NCBI GenBank assembly: GCA_026686845.1
Contig: JAIVEN010000002.1
Span: 24,774,001-24,838,000 of the forward strand
DNA: 64,000 nt
Reading direction: 5' to 3'
Source: Adenanthera pavonina
Taxonomy: Eukaryota; Streptophyta; Magnoliopsida; Fabales; Fabaceae
The translations under genes and the position numbers were made by a program. Position 1 is the first letter of the stretch; every line of letters begins with the position of its first letter. Positions 36,663 to 49,781 of the stretch are shown piece by piece. The notes under the pieces were generated by a model, which ran no database searches, had not been told where the DNA came from, and saw nothing but the letters and a program-made list of their open reading frames with translations.

Positions 36663-39107
36663 ATAAATAAATAAGATATGAATTGGTGATTATGAATAGT
36701 GATTTAGTTAATAGGTTAAGAATTTACTATGTAATAGTTTTATGATGGTTATATGCATATTTACTAGCATCTATATGAAATATAATGTAATGTTATTTAC
36801 TTAATGGTTATATATAATGGTATCTATTACATAGTTTTTATTTATATGAGTTTTTTATTTTTTTTGGGTGTATTAGTTTCTTTTATTATTGAACCAGAAT
36901 GATAAAAAAATGTCTTATAATAATTTAGAACAAATTTGATAAAATTATGTAATGTTTTCTCTTTTTTTTTAAATAACATGTGACCTAGGTGCGAGAATCA
37001 ACTAGTAATTACCACCCAATTCAATTATATCTCTATATAATTTGCATTAGAATGAAAAAAGAGAGAAAGAAAGAAAAAGTTTCTCAGCACAAAGGACCAA
37101 AAACAAAAAAGTATCTACTTATTCAAAGCAAAAAAAAAAAAAAGGTATATCTGTACAAAAGAATTCTAATTTTCAAATATATAAAAATTTCTTTTAAATT
37201 GGTTGACACATTAGCTAAATTTTTTGCCTAAATAAAATTTAGTCAATTTTTTAAAATTTGGATTTGTTTTCATCAAAAAATTTTTATTTATAATATTTTT
37301 AGTTCTTGAAAATGTTTTAAGTCCGTGAAGAGTATTTTAATAAAAGAACTGACATTACATTAAAGTATCTGATAATTTCTTAACAAAAATTCTTCCAATT
37401 TACTTGAAGTTTAAATTTTAAGAACTTAAGAAACAGCTAATTATTAATGCCTGTGAATGCTTCCTCTTGTCTATAAGACCAACAAGTTATTGATGAGAAG
37501 TTCTTTGTATTTAAGGGGGATCGCTCTGCATTTCTCTTTGATTGGGTTCATCATCATCATTGAAAAAATTGCAAGAAATTGTAGAGACCGATTTTGAATA
37601 TATTATATTTTCAACCCAAGGGCATTTTTGTAATTTTTTTTTAATAGAATACAATATTTATTCAAGGTTATACCAAATGCAGTATAGTATGAAAATTTTA
37701 ATGGGTTTTATTCTATCAGGTCTTATCCCATATAATGTGCAAAATAGGCTCTTAGTAATAAAATAAAGGGGGAATCACATTTGGAACTAGCATATAGAAT
37801 TAATCATAAAGAAAGACTTTTAACTAAAGAACAGTGGTACAAATTGAAAGATTGAGTTGTAAAATTGAAAAAAGTAGTAGTAAAAAATTTTGTTTTGTAA
37901 TTAATTTGGGATGTTGGTCCCAAAATGTGATTTCCCTCAAATAAATTGTCTAATTACTTTATCTTAAGAACAATTAATCACCTTGTTTATTGCTGAACAT
38001 AAGTTAACAAAATTTAGATATTAAAATTAACATGGTGGGATTGTAATTTTGTTTTAAAATTCCTAGATTTGTTTGTTAAAGATACTGTAACTAAATTTAA
38101 ATATGAATATTAACATCCTAAATGCATTTGCATGACAGCGTCTAACAGTGAATTTAGATGAGTCATTTGGGTTGATTCACCTTGTATGATTCGACCAAAT
38201 ATAAGATGAGCAAAATCCAACTAATACCCAAAATTGAACTGAATTTAATTAAATTATGTCTATTGCGTTTGGTTCGGTAATTAATTTTTTGTTATTATGA
38301 CCTATTCAACTCAATTTTTTATTTAGAGCATTAAGTTATCTCCCCAAAACGGACCATGGTACAATAATTTTGGGGCAATCCCTCAAGAAAATTTGGAAGA
38401 AAATATTATATCATGTTTAATGGTTAGATCATGGTTAAATTGAAATGTAACCTGTCATATTTAAAAAATTAAAGTGAGAAAATTGTTATGTAATTAGAGT
38501 ATAAAAAAACCGATAATGCAATTAAAAGGAAATATATTCTTTAAAATTTTAACCAACAATAAGAAAACTAGATAAAAGTTTAAATAAATAAAATAAAAAT
38601 ATAATTTAGAAAAGAAAACAAATTTCCAAATATACGTTTTATAAAGCATTAACAAACAAATACATTATTGTATAATGCATAAAATTGTGGTTTCATGGGG
38701 GTGATGGGAAGCCTGAAAGTCACAAGCTACTGTCTCGGAATTGTGCAATATTGAAAAGGAGTGACAAATAATTTTCAGCTTTAATTATGAAGAATTGAGA
38801 AGGTACAATAAATTTATGTATTTTAAAAATGATTTTTTTTCATCTTCCACTTTGAAATACAGACACTGTGACTCTTCTTCAATGAATTAAAACGTCTCAA
38901 CTTTTTTGAATGCTTCAAACGGAACAGAAATTTGCAGACAAAATAGAATATGAATAGAAATTGACGGGTGATATGATTATTAATGTTAACTAGGAATAGC
39001 TATGCTCACAAAAAAAATTGACTCACACCAAAGAGCTGAGTCACACAAAATGTACATTGCACAAAAAGCTATCTCAATTGCCTCACATGAATTGTGTTAA
39101 TTGTTAC
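36663..39107. other. A2-to-B3 intergenic region
   Basis: AT-rich, colinear with unit 1 (3952-6630, without its MITE). It carries the B upstream block at about 38900-39000. No gene seen. Confidence 0.6.
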
Positions 39108-39115
39108 TATAAATA
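39108..39115 (+). promoter_or_regulatory. TATA box of B3
   Basis: TATAAATA lies 73 bases before the B3 ATG. The 8 extra bases relative to B1 and B2 come from a TTCCAGTACT insertion in the leader, shared with B5. Confidence 0.6.
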
Positions 39116-39180
39116 GTATGAATTATTTATTGTTTTTACACAAATCCATCTTTCTTTCCAGTACTATACAGACATTACCT

Positions 39181-39405
39181 ATGGACAAAAATGACAGAAA
39201 GAGACTTTCTTCAATCTCTAAGACAAAGTTGAAGGACAAGATTTAGTAAGAGAATGATAAGATTCAAGCATCTTTTTCTTTTGAAGAAAAGGAAGCTTGT
39301 ATTGGTGAAGTATCCAAGAAGATAGAGAAGCTTACAAGGAGGATGGATAAGCGGCTTAAAAAGCTAAATGATCTGGTTAAGCTAAATATACCTAAGACAA
39401 ACTAA
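39181..39405 (+). pseudogene. B3: coiled-coil gene with two adjacent nonsense codons
   Basis: The frame opens like B1 (MDKNDRKRLSSISK), loses two codons (KL) in frame, and then meets TAG TAA where B1 has CGC CAA (about 39244-39249), so only 21 residues are made. Downstream the reading frame stays open to TAA at 39403-39405 and still encodes the family core, including SKKIEKLTRRMDKRLKKL. The lesions are point changes rather than frameshifts, so this copy died recently. Upstream signals are intact. B3 and B5 share leader and coding details and are closer to each other than to B1 or B2. Confidence 0.7.
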
Positions 39406-40319
39406 AAAAAAATGATATAGATTCATCAGTAGATTGATATATATATATATATATATATTAAATAGCTCTAGGCTTTATTTCTGCCTATATATAAAATAAA
39501 TGTGTCTTAACTATATATATATATATATATATGGAGATGGAGATTCAAAATGGTGATTTAGATAATAGGTTACAATTCTATGCATATGTAATAGCATTAA
39601 TTATAATAAAATGGTATTTATGTAAATTATTTATCTATATACTTTTTTCAATTACATTTCACAAATTGTAAAATATAAAGTCATCCTCTATTAATGATAA
39701 AAAAATGACAATCACACCTAAAAAAACATAATATGAAAAAAATTAAAAATAAAAGAAAACAACAGCAGGTAAAAAAAATTATGTTTTAACTAGTATTTGA
39801 TTTTTTTTTGTAACTTAGTCCTAATTTTTTTTAATAAAAGCTTGATATAAAAAAAATTAAAAAAAAACAACAGCAGGAAAAAAAATACAAATGAAAAATT
39901 TGCTTCAGCCAATGAGAATGTATTGCTTACTCAAAATTAAAAAATAAAATAAAATAAAAGGTGTTTCAGTCATGTGAAGAAAGTGCTTTCACAACAATTA
40001 AATGCCATGCGAGCATACTGCATATGTTTAACAAAAATAGCAGCAAAAACACATTGTGAGTGTCTAGACCCTAGGAGTCCATTATACTCACCTTTCCTAA
40101 AAAGCCACTCTCAGAGCGTCGTCATTGTCGAAGAGAGAGGATTAGTGAAAAAGAAAAAAAAAAGCTTGTTTCAGCCTAACAATATTATTAAATTTATTGT
40201 ATTTAAAACAAGTTTGTTTCATACATTGTGAAAGTTTTTTTTCTTTAAATCAGGCCTGAAACAAACTTTCTTTTACCCAATATATTTAAGTAATAATATT
40301 ATCAGTCTAACATTGTGAA
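39406..40319. other. B3 3' flank
   Basis: (TA)n tracts (about 39437-39458 and 39514-39531) and two copies of the AAGAAAACAACAGCAGG repeat lie here, then the CAGGCCTGAAACAAAC zone at 40250. The GGGCCCTAGGCTAAG segment of units 2 and 4 is deleted, and sequence jumps at about 40310 into the RTE fragment. No gene. Confidence 0.55.
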
Positions 40320-40790
40320 ACTTATATTGAACAGCTATAAGGCCAACAATGTTATATGATAGTGAATATTGGACTTTGAAAAAATAATAAGAGCATAAGA
40401 TGAGAGTAGCAGAAATGAGATTGTTGATATGGATATGTAGTCATACAAAATTGGATAAGATATAAAATGACTGTATACGAAGAAAAGTTGGAGTAATATC
40501 TATCAAGAAGAAAATGATGGAAAATCATTTAAGGTGATTTGGGTATGTACAAAGAAGAGGGTAAGAAGAGTAAGTGAGGAGAGTTGATCAAATGGCTTGA
40601 AATCCTATCAAAAGGCATAAATGAAGACCAAAAAGGACAATAAAAGAAGTTATAAGGAATGATCTTTTGAGAAATAATTTGTCTAAAGAGATGATGTTTG
40701 ATAGAATCCATTGGTATCATATAATCCATGTAACCGACCCTACATAGTGAGATAAGACTAATGTTATTATTGTTATTATTGTTGTGAGGC
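40320..40790 (+). mobile_element. RTE-clade LINE 3' end (unit 3 copy), 5' side deleted
   Basis: Starts at the YIEQL*GQQCYMIV-equivalent of the IRPTILYG region and runs through the KVGV..IK.KM and RRVDQM blocks to the degenerate tail (TTATTATTGTTATTATTGTTG, near 40762-40782). Orthologous to 21190-21822 and 61190-61800. Confidence 0.7.
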
Positions 40791-43700
40791 TCAAATATTA
40801 ATATTAATGCATTCTTTTATTTAATTTTTAAGTAAATGTCTAACCTTTTTTTAGAACCAAACCTTTAATATTGAATAGCACATCTATCTAATATATAATA
40901 TAAAAGGAGAGCAAAAGTAGCATTTTGGCAAATCCAAATCCAAAGCAACTCTCGTAGTTTTGTAAAATCTATTATAACACCTAGTAGAATGAGATACTTT
41001 AGTCATAATATTTAATATTCATATATTTAAAAAATAATTCAAATCTTTATATTGCTATAGTTTTTTCTTTATATTTAAACTAGATATTCATTCGTGCGAT
41101 ACGATATTCATTCGTGCGATACATGATTCATTTAGTCATATGCTTAAAAAAATAAATATTTAAAAAATGTTTAAATATAATAAAATATATGATAAATAAT
41201 AAAGTTAAGTATTAGAAAACCAAAATTACTTTAAATGAATTTAAATCATAATATGGGTCAAAAGACTTGAAATTTATTAATTTTTAAAAATAAAATTATA
41301 AGTATTGTCTCTTTTCATACACTTAAGAGGATCCTATCAATGCAACTACTTATAAAATTATTATTTTTGTATCTTATCGATCACTAAGAAATTTTTTTGA
41401 TACTCAGACAAAGTTGATAGTAGGTGAGGATAGAAATTTATATAGGCACCAATTTCATGGAACTACCCATTAAGCTCTTAATGGATTTGGATTTTGATAA
41501 ATTTGTCAGAATTGAATTTCTTAAGAATATAATATCTGTCACACCAAATATATTTATCCTTGGAATCCGTTTCCAATTCTATTTCTAGTCTCGTATTCTT
41601 GCATACCAAACGGATTTGAAAATGAATAGAAATTTAAATTATAAAGTTTGAGAAAATAAAAAATATACTTAAAATCATAAATATGAAAGAAATATATAGA
41701 AAAAATTGCTAAAAAAACTAAGAAATGAAGAAATCAAATTAGATAACTATATGTATTTATTTGTCAGATTAGAAATTTCTTAGGAATTAACTTTTGTAAG
41801 AAAAGAATGAACAATAGGGAGAGATGAAGAAAATTTAATTAACATAAAGTTTTGAAAAAGAAAAAGGAAATATTTTTTGGTGATGAGATATAAAAACAAA
41901 TCTACATAATGCATAATATTGAAATTTGAAATACATAAGATAAGGCGAATTTAGTTTAAAATGCGGAGTAAGGGAGAAAAATCCAAAATCAATAAGACAA
42001 ATTGTAAGGAATTATATATAGAAAAATGGTTAGATGTCACCAAAATCTATACAATATTTATAAATTTAAACAAAATAAATATAGTCAGTTATGCTTTAGT
42101 GCTTTTAAGGAGGTTTTTCTAAAAAACATTAAAACACATAAATAAATTATATAAAAAAATAAACATATAATTCAAATGAAATAGATATAATTAATTAGGG
42201 AAAAAATTAAACACATAAATAAATGACGATAAAAAATACATAAAAATATTATAATTGATCGAAATAGATCTAAAATGTATAATATTAAATTATAAAATAT
42301 AATACTAGATATTAAACCATTTGAATTTAGAAGATTTTTGAACAAAATAAATATAATTGGTTATGTTTTAGAGCTTTTAAATAGATTTTTCCAGAAGATA
42401 TTAAACACACACAAATAAATTATATAAAAAGTTACATATAATTCAAATGAAATAAATATAATTAGTTAGAGAAAAAATTAAACCACAAATAAATGATGAT
42501 AAAAAACATAAATAAATATTATAATTAAGCAAAAAAATTCTAAAAAAGTATAGTATTAGATTATAAAATATAATTATAGGTTTTAAACTATTTATTTTTA
42601 TGCAAATTTTTTTTAGAAAATATTAAAACAAACAAATAAATTATATAAAAAATTAGAAATAAATTAAATGAAACATATGAAAAAAAAGCATATGAATAAC
42701 TATTATAATTAAATGAAATATTAATTAATGCTAAACTAAAAAAATCTAATAATAGTTCTTAACCAATTGAATTTAGAAGATTTTTATGAAATATTAAAAC
42801 ACATAAATAAGATATATAAAAAATTACATATAATTAAAAAAATAAATATAATTAGTTATGGAAAATATATATATAATTGATTATGATTAAAAAAAATTTA
42901 TTAGACTTGGTATTTTAATTTCTTTTAAAAGAAAAAATTGTCTCAGCTCATAGTGTAACTCTAAAATAGAGTTTCTAAATCATAGAATCACAACAAATTT
43001 CATCCGAAGTTTACCAGAATTATTCTGAATATATCCATAAAAATTACGTACTTTTATGTACTAGATTAATATACCAAAATTTATCTTATTTTTTATAATC
43101 TTTATACAAATATATTGATTTAGATATATATTGTTCATAAATATGCTTATATGACAAATAAATCAATTGAATATATAAAATCTTAATATTTTAGTTAGAT
43201 AGACTTCTTAGTTACCAAAAAAATCTATTGAACAAAAATTAAATAAAAAGCATATAAAAACATAATTTATGAATTATTTTTTTATTTTTAGAAAATTTTA
43301 GGGGATGAGATCTTAATTGACTTCATATATAATAGTACATGATAAATGACTTATTTTTAACTTTAAATAATTGGAAAAAATTTCGTTTTTCTATTCATTT
43401 TTTTAAGTTAGATACCTGAATTACAAAAAAATCAATTGAATAAAAATTAAATAAAAAGAAATAAATAACATAAATTTTGAATTATTTTTTAGTTTTTTAT
43501 TTTTAACTATTTTTGCTGGACGGGATCTTATTTGACAACATAATATATAATAAATGAATTATTTTTATCTTTAAATGAATTGAATTTTTCTTTTTTTTTA
43601 TGAATTTTTTTTTCATTTTTCTATTCACGATATTTTATTTCCATGTATCTTTCGTAATATCTTTATTAATTACCTGATGAAATCCGAACAACTGGCTAGC

Positions 43701-43929
43701 TGAAATCATTCTATAAATTCATATCCCATCTCATATATATATATATATATATAGTACTTTACATGTTTGCTTGATTTCGTATCATCAAATATATGCTATT
43801 TTGACTTTATATTTGATAGCCTTTTAGTTTTGGTTTGTGTTCAAGCTTAAGTTTGTTTGAGGTTGCTTCAATTTATTTGTATTATTGGTATCGTATGTTA
43901 TTTTAAATCTCTAAGTATATTTTGTTGCT
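40791..43929. repeat. AT-rich tract, unit 3 copy
   Basis: Colinear with 21823-25500 without the Tourist-like element. It has the same diverged repeats around AACACAAATAAATTATATAA. A local duplication of about 18 bases (GATATTCATTCGTGCGATAC, twice near 41085-41122) is private to this copy. No gene. Confidence 0.6.
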
Positions 43930-44093
43930 TCAAAATAAAATATGAATAGAAATTGACCGGCGATTTAATATTAACCAGGAATGGTTATGCTCACACAAAA
44001 AAACTGATTCACACGAAAGAGCTAAGTCACACCAAATGTACGTTACACAACAAGTTGCCTCACTTGCCTCACGTGAATTGTGTTAATTTTTAC

Positions 44094-44101
44094 TATAAAT
44101 A
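44094..44101 (+). promoter_or_regulatory. TATA box of the B' remnant
   Basis: TATAAATA in TTACTATAAATAGTATAAAT, as in the other B promoters, but here the leader and start codon downstream are deleted. Confidence 0.55.
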
Positions 44102-44119
44102 GTATAAATTATTTATTGT

Positions 44120-44187
44120 TAAAGAAGCTTACAGGGAGGATGAATAAGCAGCTTAAAAATTAAGCAAGCACACCCAAAACAAACTAA
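44120..44187 (+). pseudogene. B' remnant: only the 3' end of a B-type gene
   Basis: Directly after ATTATTTATTGTT, which belongs to the leader, the sequence continues with AAAGAAGCTTACAGGGAGGA, matching the last third of B3 and B5 coding sequence (KKLTGRMNKQLKN-type), and ends in the family terminator region ACAAACTAA. Start codon and N-terminal two thirds are gone. The corresponding locus in unit 2 (25501-25570) has lost even this piece. It shows that each full unit once had two B-type genes. Confidence 0.7.
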
Positions 44188-45560
44188 AAAGAAAATAATT
44201 TAGATTCAATAGTAGGTTGATATATATATATATATTAAATAGCTCTAGGCTTTATTTCTACCTATATAAAATAAATGTGTCTTAGCCCCATATATATATA
44301 TATATGGAGATGGAAATTCAAAATAGTAACTTAGATAATAGTTTAAGATTCTATCTACATGGCATATGTAATAGCATTAATTATAATAAGATGGTATTTA
44401 CGTAAATTATTTATTAACTTTTTTCAATTACATTTCACAAATTATAGAATATAAAGTCATCCTATATTAATGATATAAAACATGACAATCACACCTAAAA
44501 AAATTATGTAGCTTTTACTGCTAATTTTAACTAGTATTTATTTATTTATTTATTTTTACTAACTTAGTCCTAATGTATTTTTTGATAAAAAATTGATATG
44601 AAGAAAAATTAAAATAAAAGAAAACAACAGTAGGTAAAAAAATACAAATAAAAAAATTTTTTTGGCCAATGACAATATTTTGCTTACTCACAAAATAAAT
44701 AAATAAATAAAAGGTGTTTCAATCATGTGAAGAAAATGTGCATGCTTTAACAACAACCAATTGCCACGCCAGCGTACTCTGTACATATAACAAAAAATAG
44801 TAACAAAAACAGATTGTGAGTGTTTAGACTCTAAAGAGTCCATTACAATCACCTTTCCCATAAAACCACTTTCAGAACCACTCTCAGAAACATTGCCGTT
44901 GTGGAAGAGAGAGGATTAATGGAAAAAAAACTTGTTTCGGACAATATTATTTACTATATTATATTTTAAAAAAGTTTCTTTTAGACATTGTGTCAGTTTT
45001 TTTTATCAGGCTTGAAAGATATTTTAGTTTTTATCCAAATATATTTAAGTAATAATATTAGCAAGCTCAAACAAGCGCTTTTTTAATTTTTTTTTCACTT
45101 GGCATTAATTTCTTTCATTTTTAAATTTTTCATAATACGTTTTTATTAAAAAATATATTACTAATATTTAATTTGAAAATTAATACATAAAATTTTAAAA
45201 AGTGTTTGTGTGTGTTTGTGTTAGGACACTTTAATATCCAATTTTTTTTCCACCACTTCAATATCAAATACTAGTTAAAATTAGCAGTAAAAAACTACAT
45301 CACTTTTTTATGCAAACTCGTAATTTTAATTGATATAAAATTAAAACGGAATTTTTCTGCTGCAAAAGAGTAAACGCAACATAATTTTTTAAAGCAATCC
45401 AATAGGAGCCAAAATTATAATGTATTCAATAAAAGATTCACAATTTTGTATCAAAAAGCCAAAAATAATCAAAATAATCAATTCTTCCACAATAAACTTT
45501 TTTTTTTGTAACGCATGATATCCGTGCATTCGAAAATAAACAAGTTACAATAATCAATTT
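44188..45560. other. B' 3' flank, unit 3
   Basis: (TA)n tracts, one AAGAAAACAACAGTAGG block and the TTTATCAGGCTTGAAAG zone, then the LTR insertion site. About 113 bases at 45349-45462 are present here and absent from unit 2. No gene. Confidence 0.55.
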
Positions 45561-47211
45561 TGTAACACATTACTCCAATACACTTCCTACCATGACCAAG
45601 TACTTCAAATACCAATCTAACACAATCCAAACATCTCAAATTTACCTTCCACAACATCAGAGCAATGGAAAACGCCACAAAACATTTTGAGGAACACGAA
45701 AAGAGTAGAAGCTGTATGCAGGGCCGTGATTGTTACAATATCACCATAACTCTGGTGCTCTCGGACTCACTGGCGCTGCGGCTTGCTTTTCCGGCACCAC
45801 AGTGCCCCTTAATTGATGCCATATCAGCAAAATTCATCTCGTGAGGCAAACTTCCGACACATATAACTTTATACTTTAACCTCTGATTGACCTAATTTCA
45901 ACTCTTACAAATCAATATTGTCCAAATTTATCCATGGACACCAATTTCACTTCAATCTATCTCCGTATGGAGATTTGGACATCCAACACCGTTTTGGCTA
46001 CTTTTTGACCAAAACTTACAACTTACAACTCCCATTTGCTACTAAAGACAATTTGACCATTCAGGATTATTCATATAGGTTCTATTTGACTTAACCAACT
46101 TGTTCAAACAAGTTTTCCCTCCAAAGAACTACTCTTATGAGATTTGACCCCTTTAAACCCCAAATTCACCTTTGGGCTCATATACAAACATTCTGACACA
46201 AACAGACTCCCAACAATAGTGACCCATACTAGGGTCCACACCATCATTGCACATATATAAACTATACCTATCACATATCAACCATCACCATCAATATCAT
46301 CACATCATCTATATTATCCAATCCTCATCATCACAATCATTTTATCATCACATAACATACAGATAACACTCCCGGGACTCTCATATGGAAAACAAGGCTC
46401 AACAACCTACTTGGCACAGTTTTACGTAAACAAAGTTAGAAACTACCAATTTCGCTTGGTATTATTGAATGCAGCGAGACTTTCAACTCCTTCGTCCATC
46501 GTCAAACTAGCACCAGAATCCTCACCTGAAAGGGTAGTCATGGAGGGGAGTGTGAATGTCTCAGTAACCAGAGACAACCACATGCATATATATATATCAT
46601 AACTCATATACTCTTATAAATGCAATATGAAATGAAATGTATATCTTTCTCGCACACAGCTAGAACCATGAGCTATCATCATAACAGGACATTTCGTAGA
46701 GGTGATTCCCTTCTAACAGTCAGTGAAGACTAATTCCGGAATATCACCAAGCTCACATCCCACTTGTAAACCTGGTCAAAGGTAACACTAGCGTTTGGAT
46801 CGTGGTCCTCCTTCCCCTTTTCCACTGTGAATTGGTAGCAATTTAGAAAAGGTGCAGTCCATTACGTGTTTTTTCCTCCTGGCCATAGGAGGTGATTTAG
46901 CCGCAGGAATCCCATTCATATCTTCCTTTATCATATATCATCATATCATGTCATAAATCAAATTATCATCACCACCCGATCACCATATACCCCACAATGT
47001 CATGTGGTGATATTCATATCATATTATCAAATAATAATAATCATCATCATGACCTCGTTATCATGCTATGCATCAGGTAATGTCACATCACCATCATCAT
47101 ATATACACTTATCATCCTAATTATCATCTAACTGTGTGCATACCACGATATATAGAAAATCGTACGCACACAAACACATCAATATCGTGGTATGAAAGAA
47201 ACATGCATATA

Positions 47212-48873
47212 TGTTAGATTAGCTGGCTTCCCAAGAGGGGGGTGAATTGGGAAGATTAAAAATTTTCTACAAGATATCAAGAAGGTGAAGAAAGCAATAT
47301 ATGATGGTAAAACAGAGTATAAACAAATAACTGTAAAGGAGGCAGTAAAGGGAAGAAAACTTAGTAATTTATCCTAGTTCGGTCTCTCCACTTGACCTAT
47401 GTCCAGTTCTCAAGTCACTACTTGAGATTTTCCACTATTCTGCAAGAATTCCGTGGGCTTCTTGCAAATGCCTCAGTACAAAGATAATGCTCTGTTTCTA
47501 GAGCTTCTCTCAATTACTCTAAGCACTCTTACAAAGTGTTTCCCAATCCCTTGTGATATCCCCTCACAAGAAAAACTATCTTCCAGATAAAGATAAGATT
47601 GTTTACAAAGATTAGACTCTCTTAAATAGAGTAAATATGAAAGTTGAAGTACAAACTATTGAAGTGTGAGAGTATGAAGCTTTGAGTAAATGATTTGGCA
47701 GAGTTTCAGTATATACAAAGTTAAAATCGTTACCCATAACTTCAAATGTTGTTATATTTATAGATTTAGGTCTCAAATATCCGTTAGAGACAAAATCTAT
47801 CCGTTAGAGAAGTTATCCAATGGTTACTCTGAAAAACTATCCGTTAATCAACCGCGTTTAATGCTTCTGACATACTGAAATTCAAATTTCGGTTGGTCAA
47901 CAGATGAATTTCGCAGAAACCGAAAGTGAACAACTTCAACGTTGAAAGCTTGAAGTTCATCTGTCATGAAGTGAAATTCGAATTTTGATATTTTGAAAAT
48001 GTTTCTATGTAGTGACATACGAATTTTAAAGTGAAAAGTTTTTCTGTTAATTGTGAACAGTATTTTCAATTTGCTATAATGCCTTTGAAATTCGAATTTT
48101 GAAACCCAAAATTTGTCTGTCCGTAGCTGGTTTACAAGGCTCAGTAGTTCATATAGTTCAAAATTCAAATTTTCAAATATCAAAATTTGTCTGTTAGAGA
48201 GACCTCTTTTCAAACTAATTTCAAAATTCGAATTTATAAATACTGTCATTCGTATGTCAACATATCTCTGCAACGGACTCAAAAGCTTAGTTTCTGAAAT
48301 TCGAATTTTCATGTTCAAAGTTCGTTTGTCAGTGGGCAATTTTGACATTCAATCCAAACTTAGTTTTAGATGAACTTTGACATAATTTCAGACGAATTTC
48401 TATAGTTTTCATAAGCTTCATTTTATCTGAAATTTGAATTTTCAAAACCCAAAGTTCGTCTGTTGCTTAAGGCTTCTTTCAGACACTTATCAAAATTCAA
48501 ATTTCATCAAGTCAAAATTCGTCTGTCAGTGAGGCATCTCTTCAGACTTGTTCAGTTTTAATACGAAATTCGAATTTCCAAAGGGCAAAGTTCGAACTTT
48601 CACTAAGACAGATTGATATTAACCTTTTAAACTTCATCTGTTGGTGGGTGTTTTTCAAATATTCCATGTTTTAACACAGAATCAAGGTTTTAAAACTTCT
48701 TTCCACCAAATCAAAGTCTTTTACTCAAATTAAAACAAAACTAAACATCCTACAACAAACTTTGCACAGATTTCTCTAGTATTTCTTCACTTGAACTCTT
48801 TGTGCACCTTTGATATCTTTATTCCAAGCTCTTGGATGTTGGTTTGTAATCATCAAAACTTCTTGATTCAACA
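47212..48873. mobile_element. Nested solo LTR, 1662 bp, with AAATTCGAATTT repeats
   Basis: It begins TGTTAGATTAGCTGG and ends TTGATTCAACA (TGTT...AACA ends). The flanking 5 bases are ATATA (47207-47211) and TTATA (48874-48878), one mismatch, and the unit 2 copy near 28165 shows the uninterrupted CATGTATATATACACAA site. The first 60 bases include the AAGAGGGGGGTGAATTGGGA phrase seen in many plant repeats. About 47870-48620 is built from diverged repeats (next entry). A minus-strand frame of 166 codons inside is made of those repeats and is not credible as a gene. Confidence 0.8.
47870..48620. repeat. Degenerate tandem array around palindrome AAATTCGAATTT
   Basis: At least nine times a word close to GAAATTCGAATTTT is followed, 15-30 bases later, by AAAGTTCGTCTGTC(A)GTG-like sequence. 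Examples lie near 47970, 48087, 48215, 48297, 48430, 48492 and 48573. The spacing is irregular, roughly 60-110 bases. The core word is self-complementary. Confidence 0.65.
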
Positions 48874-49781
48874 TTATATACACAAATATTATATAATACA
48901 TTCAATACAATACAAACACCTGATTATCTCAGGTTGTCAATATCACAGGCAGATCCTACAACCTTCTCGAATTGCTAACCAAATCACGAGCCACATGCTT
49001 CCAATCATCTGATTATACACTACAACATCACAATATTCTCAATTAACATAACTCACATAACACTAAAATCCACAATCTAGCCTTCCAAGCTTAACCCGGA
49101 GTTCTAACAACATACACAGCTACCAATAAACCTTAAACTACCATTCAAACATACATCAACACATGTAACATCAAATTTCCACTTCTTTTCCCAATTTCAA
49201 CCTAGACTTTTACTCAAACCCATCACAATCCAACCAAAACTCAAACTGAAAGCTTTCTAACACTACATAACCCTTCTACAACACCAAATCAAGCATTTTA
49301 ATCGGTGGATTCTTTCCCAAACTCAAAATCTAAGTACTCATACAGATTTCCAAACCAAAAACTGAAGAGAGAAGAGAGGGGAGGAAGTAAGATCAACTTA
49401 CCAACCGAGATTGAAGCTTCCAGAGGCTGAAAACCACTCCCAAAGGTCGAATCTTCAAACCCTAGAACCGTTCTCTCGATCTCTCCTCCATTTCTTTCTC
49501 TTCTGTTCATTCAAAATGATCCTGATTTAAACAAAATATTCCACAGTCACCACGGTGCCAGAAAGCTCATTGCGGTGCCAGTGTGGTCAGTCCAAATATT
49601 TTTCAAGTTGCCACATATGTCTCACCATGGTGTGGCCCCCTCTTTGTCTCAAATATTGAATTTGTCCTATTTGATCCTTCCCCCAATCCTGGCTCCTCTG
49701 GTCTTATACACATCATCAAGGTTACTTGATACTAGCTCGAGAGTATGTTTAGGATAGTGTATTTAGGGTCATTACAAATTT

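Larger units (their letters stand above)
45561..49776 (-). mobile_element. Solo LTR (unit 3 copy) split by a nested solo LTR
   Basis: Same TGTAAC...TTACA ends and the same AATTT target duplication (45556-45560 and 49777-49781) as 26506-29085, so both come from one insertion before the units duplicated. Without the nested element it measures about 2.55 kb. No coding sequence. Confidence 0.85.

Noticed and set aside
47848..48348. Minus-strand open frame of 166 codons
   Set aside because: It reads through the AAATTCGAATTT repeat array inside a solo LTR. The protein is an irregular repeat of the same words, with no relatives elsewhere in the window.
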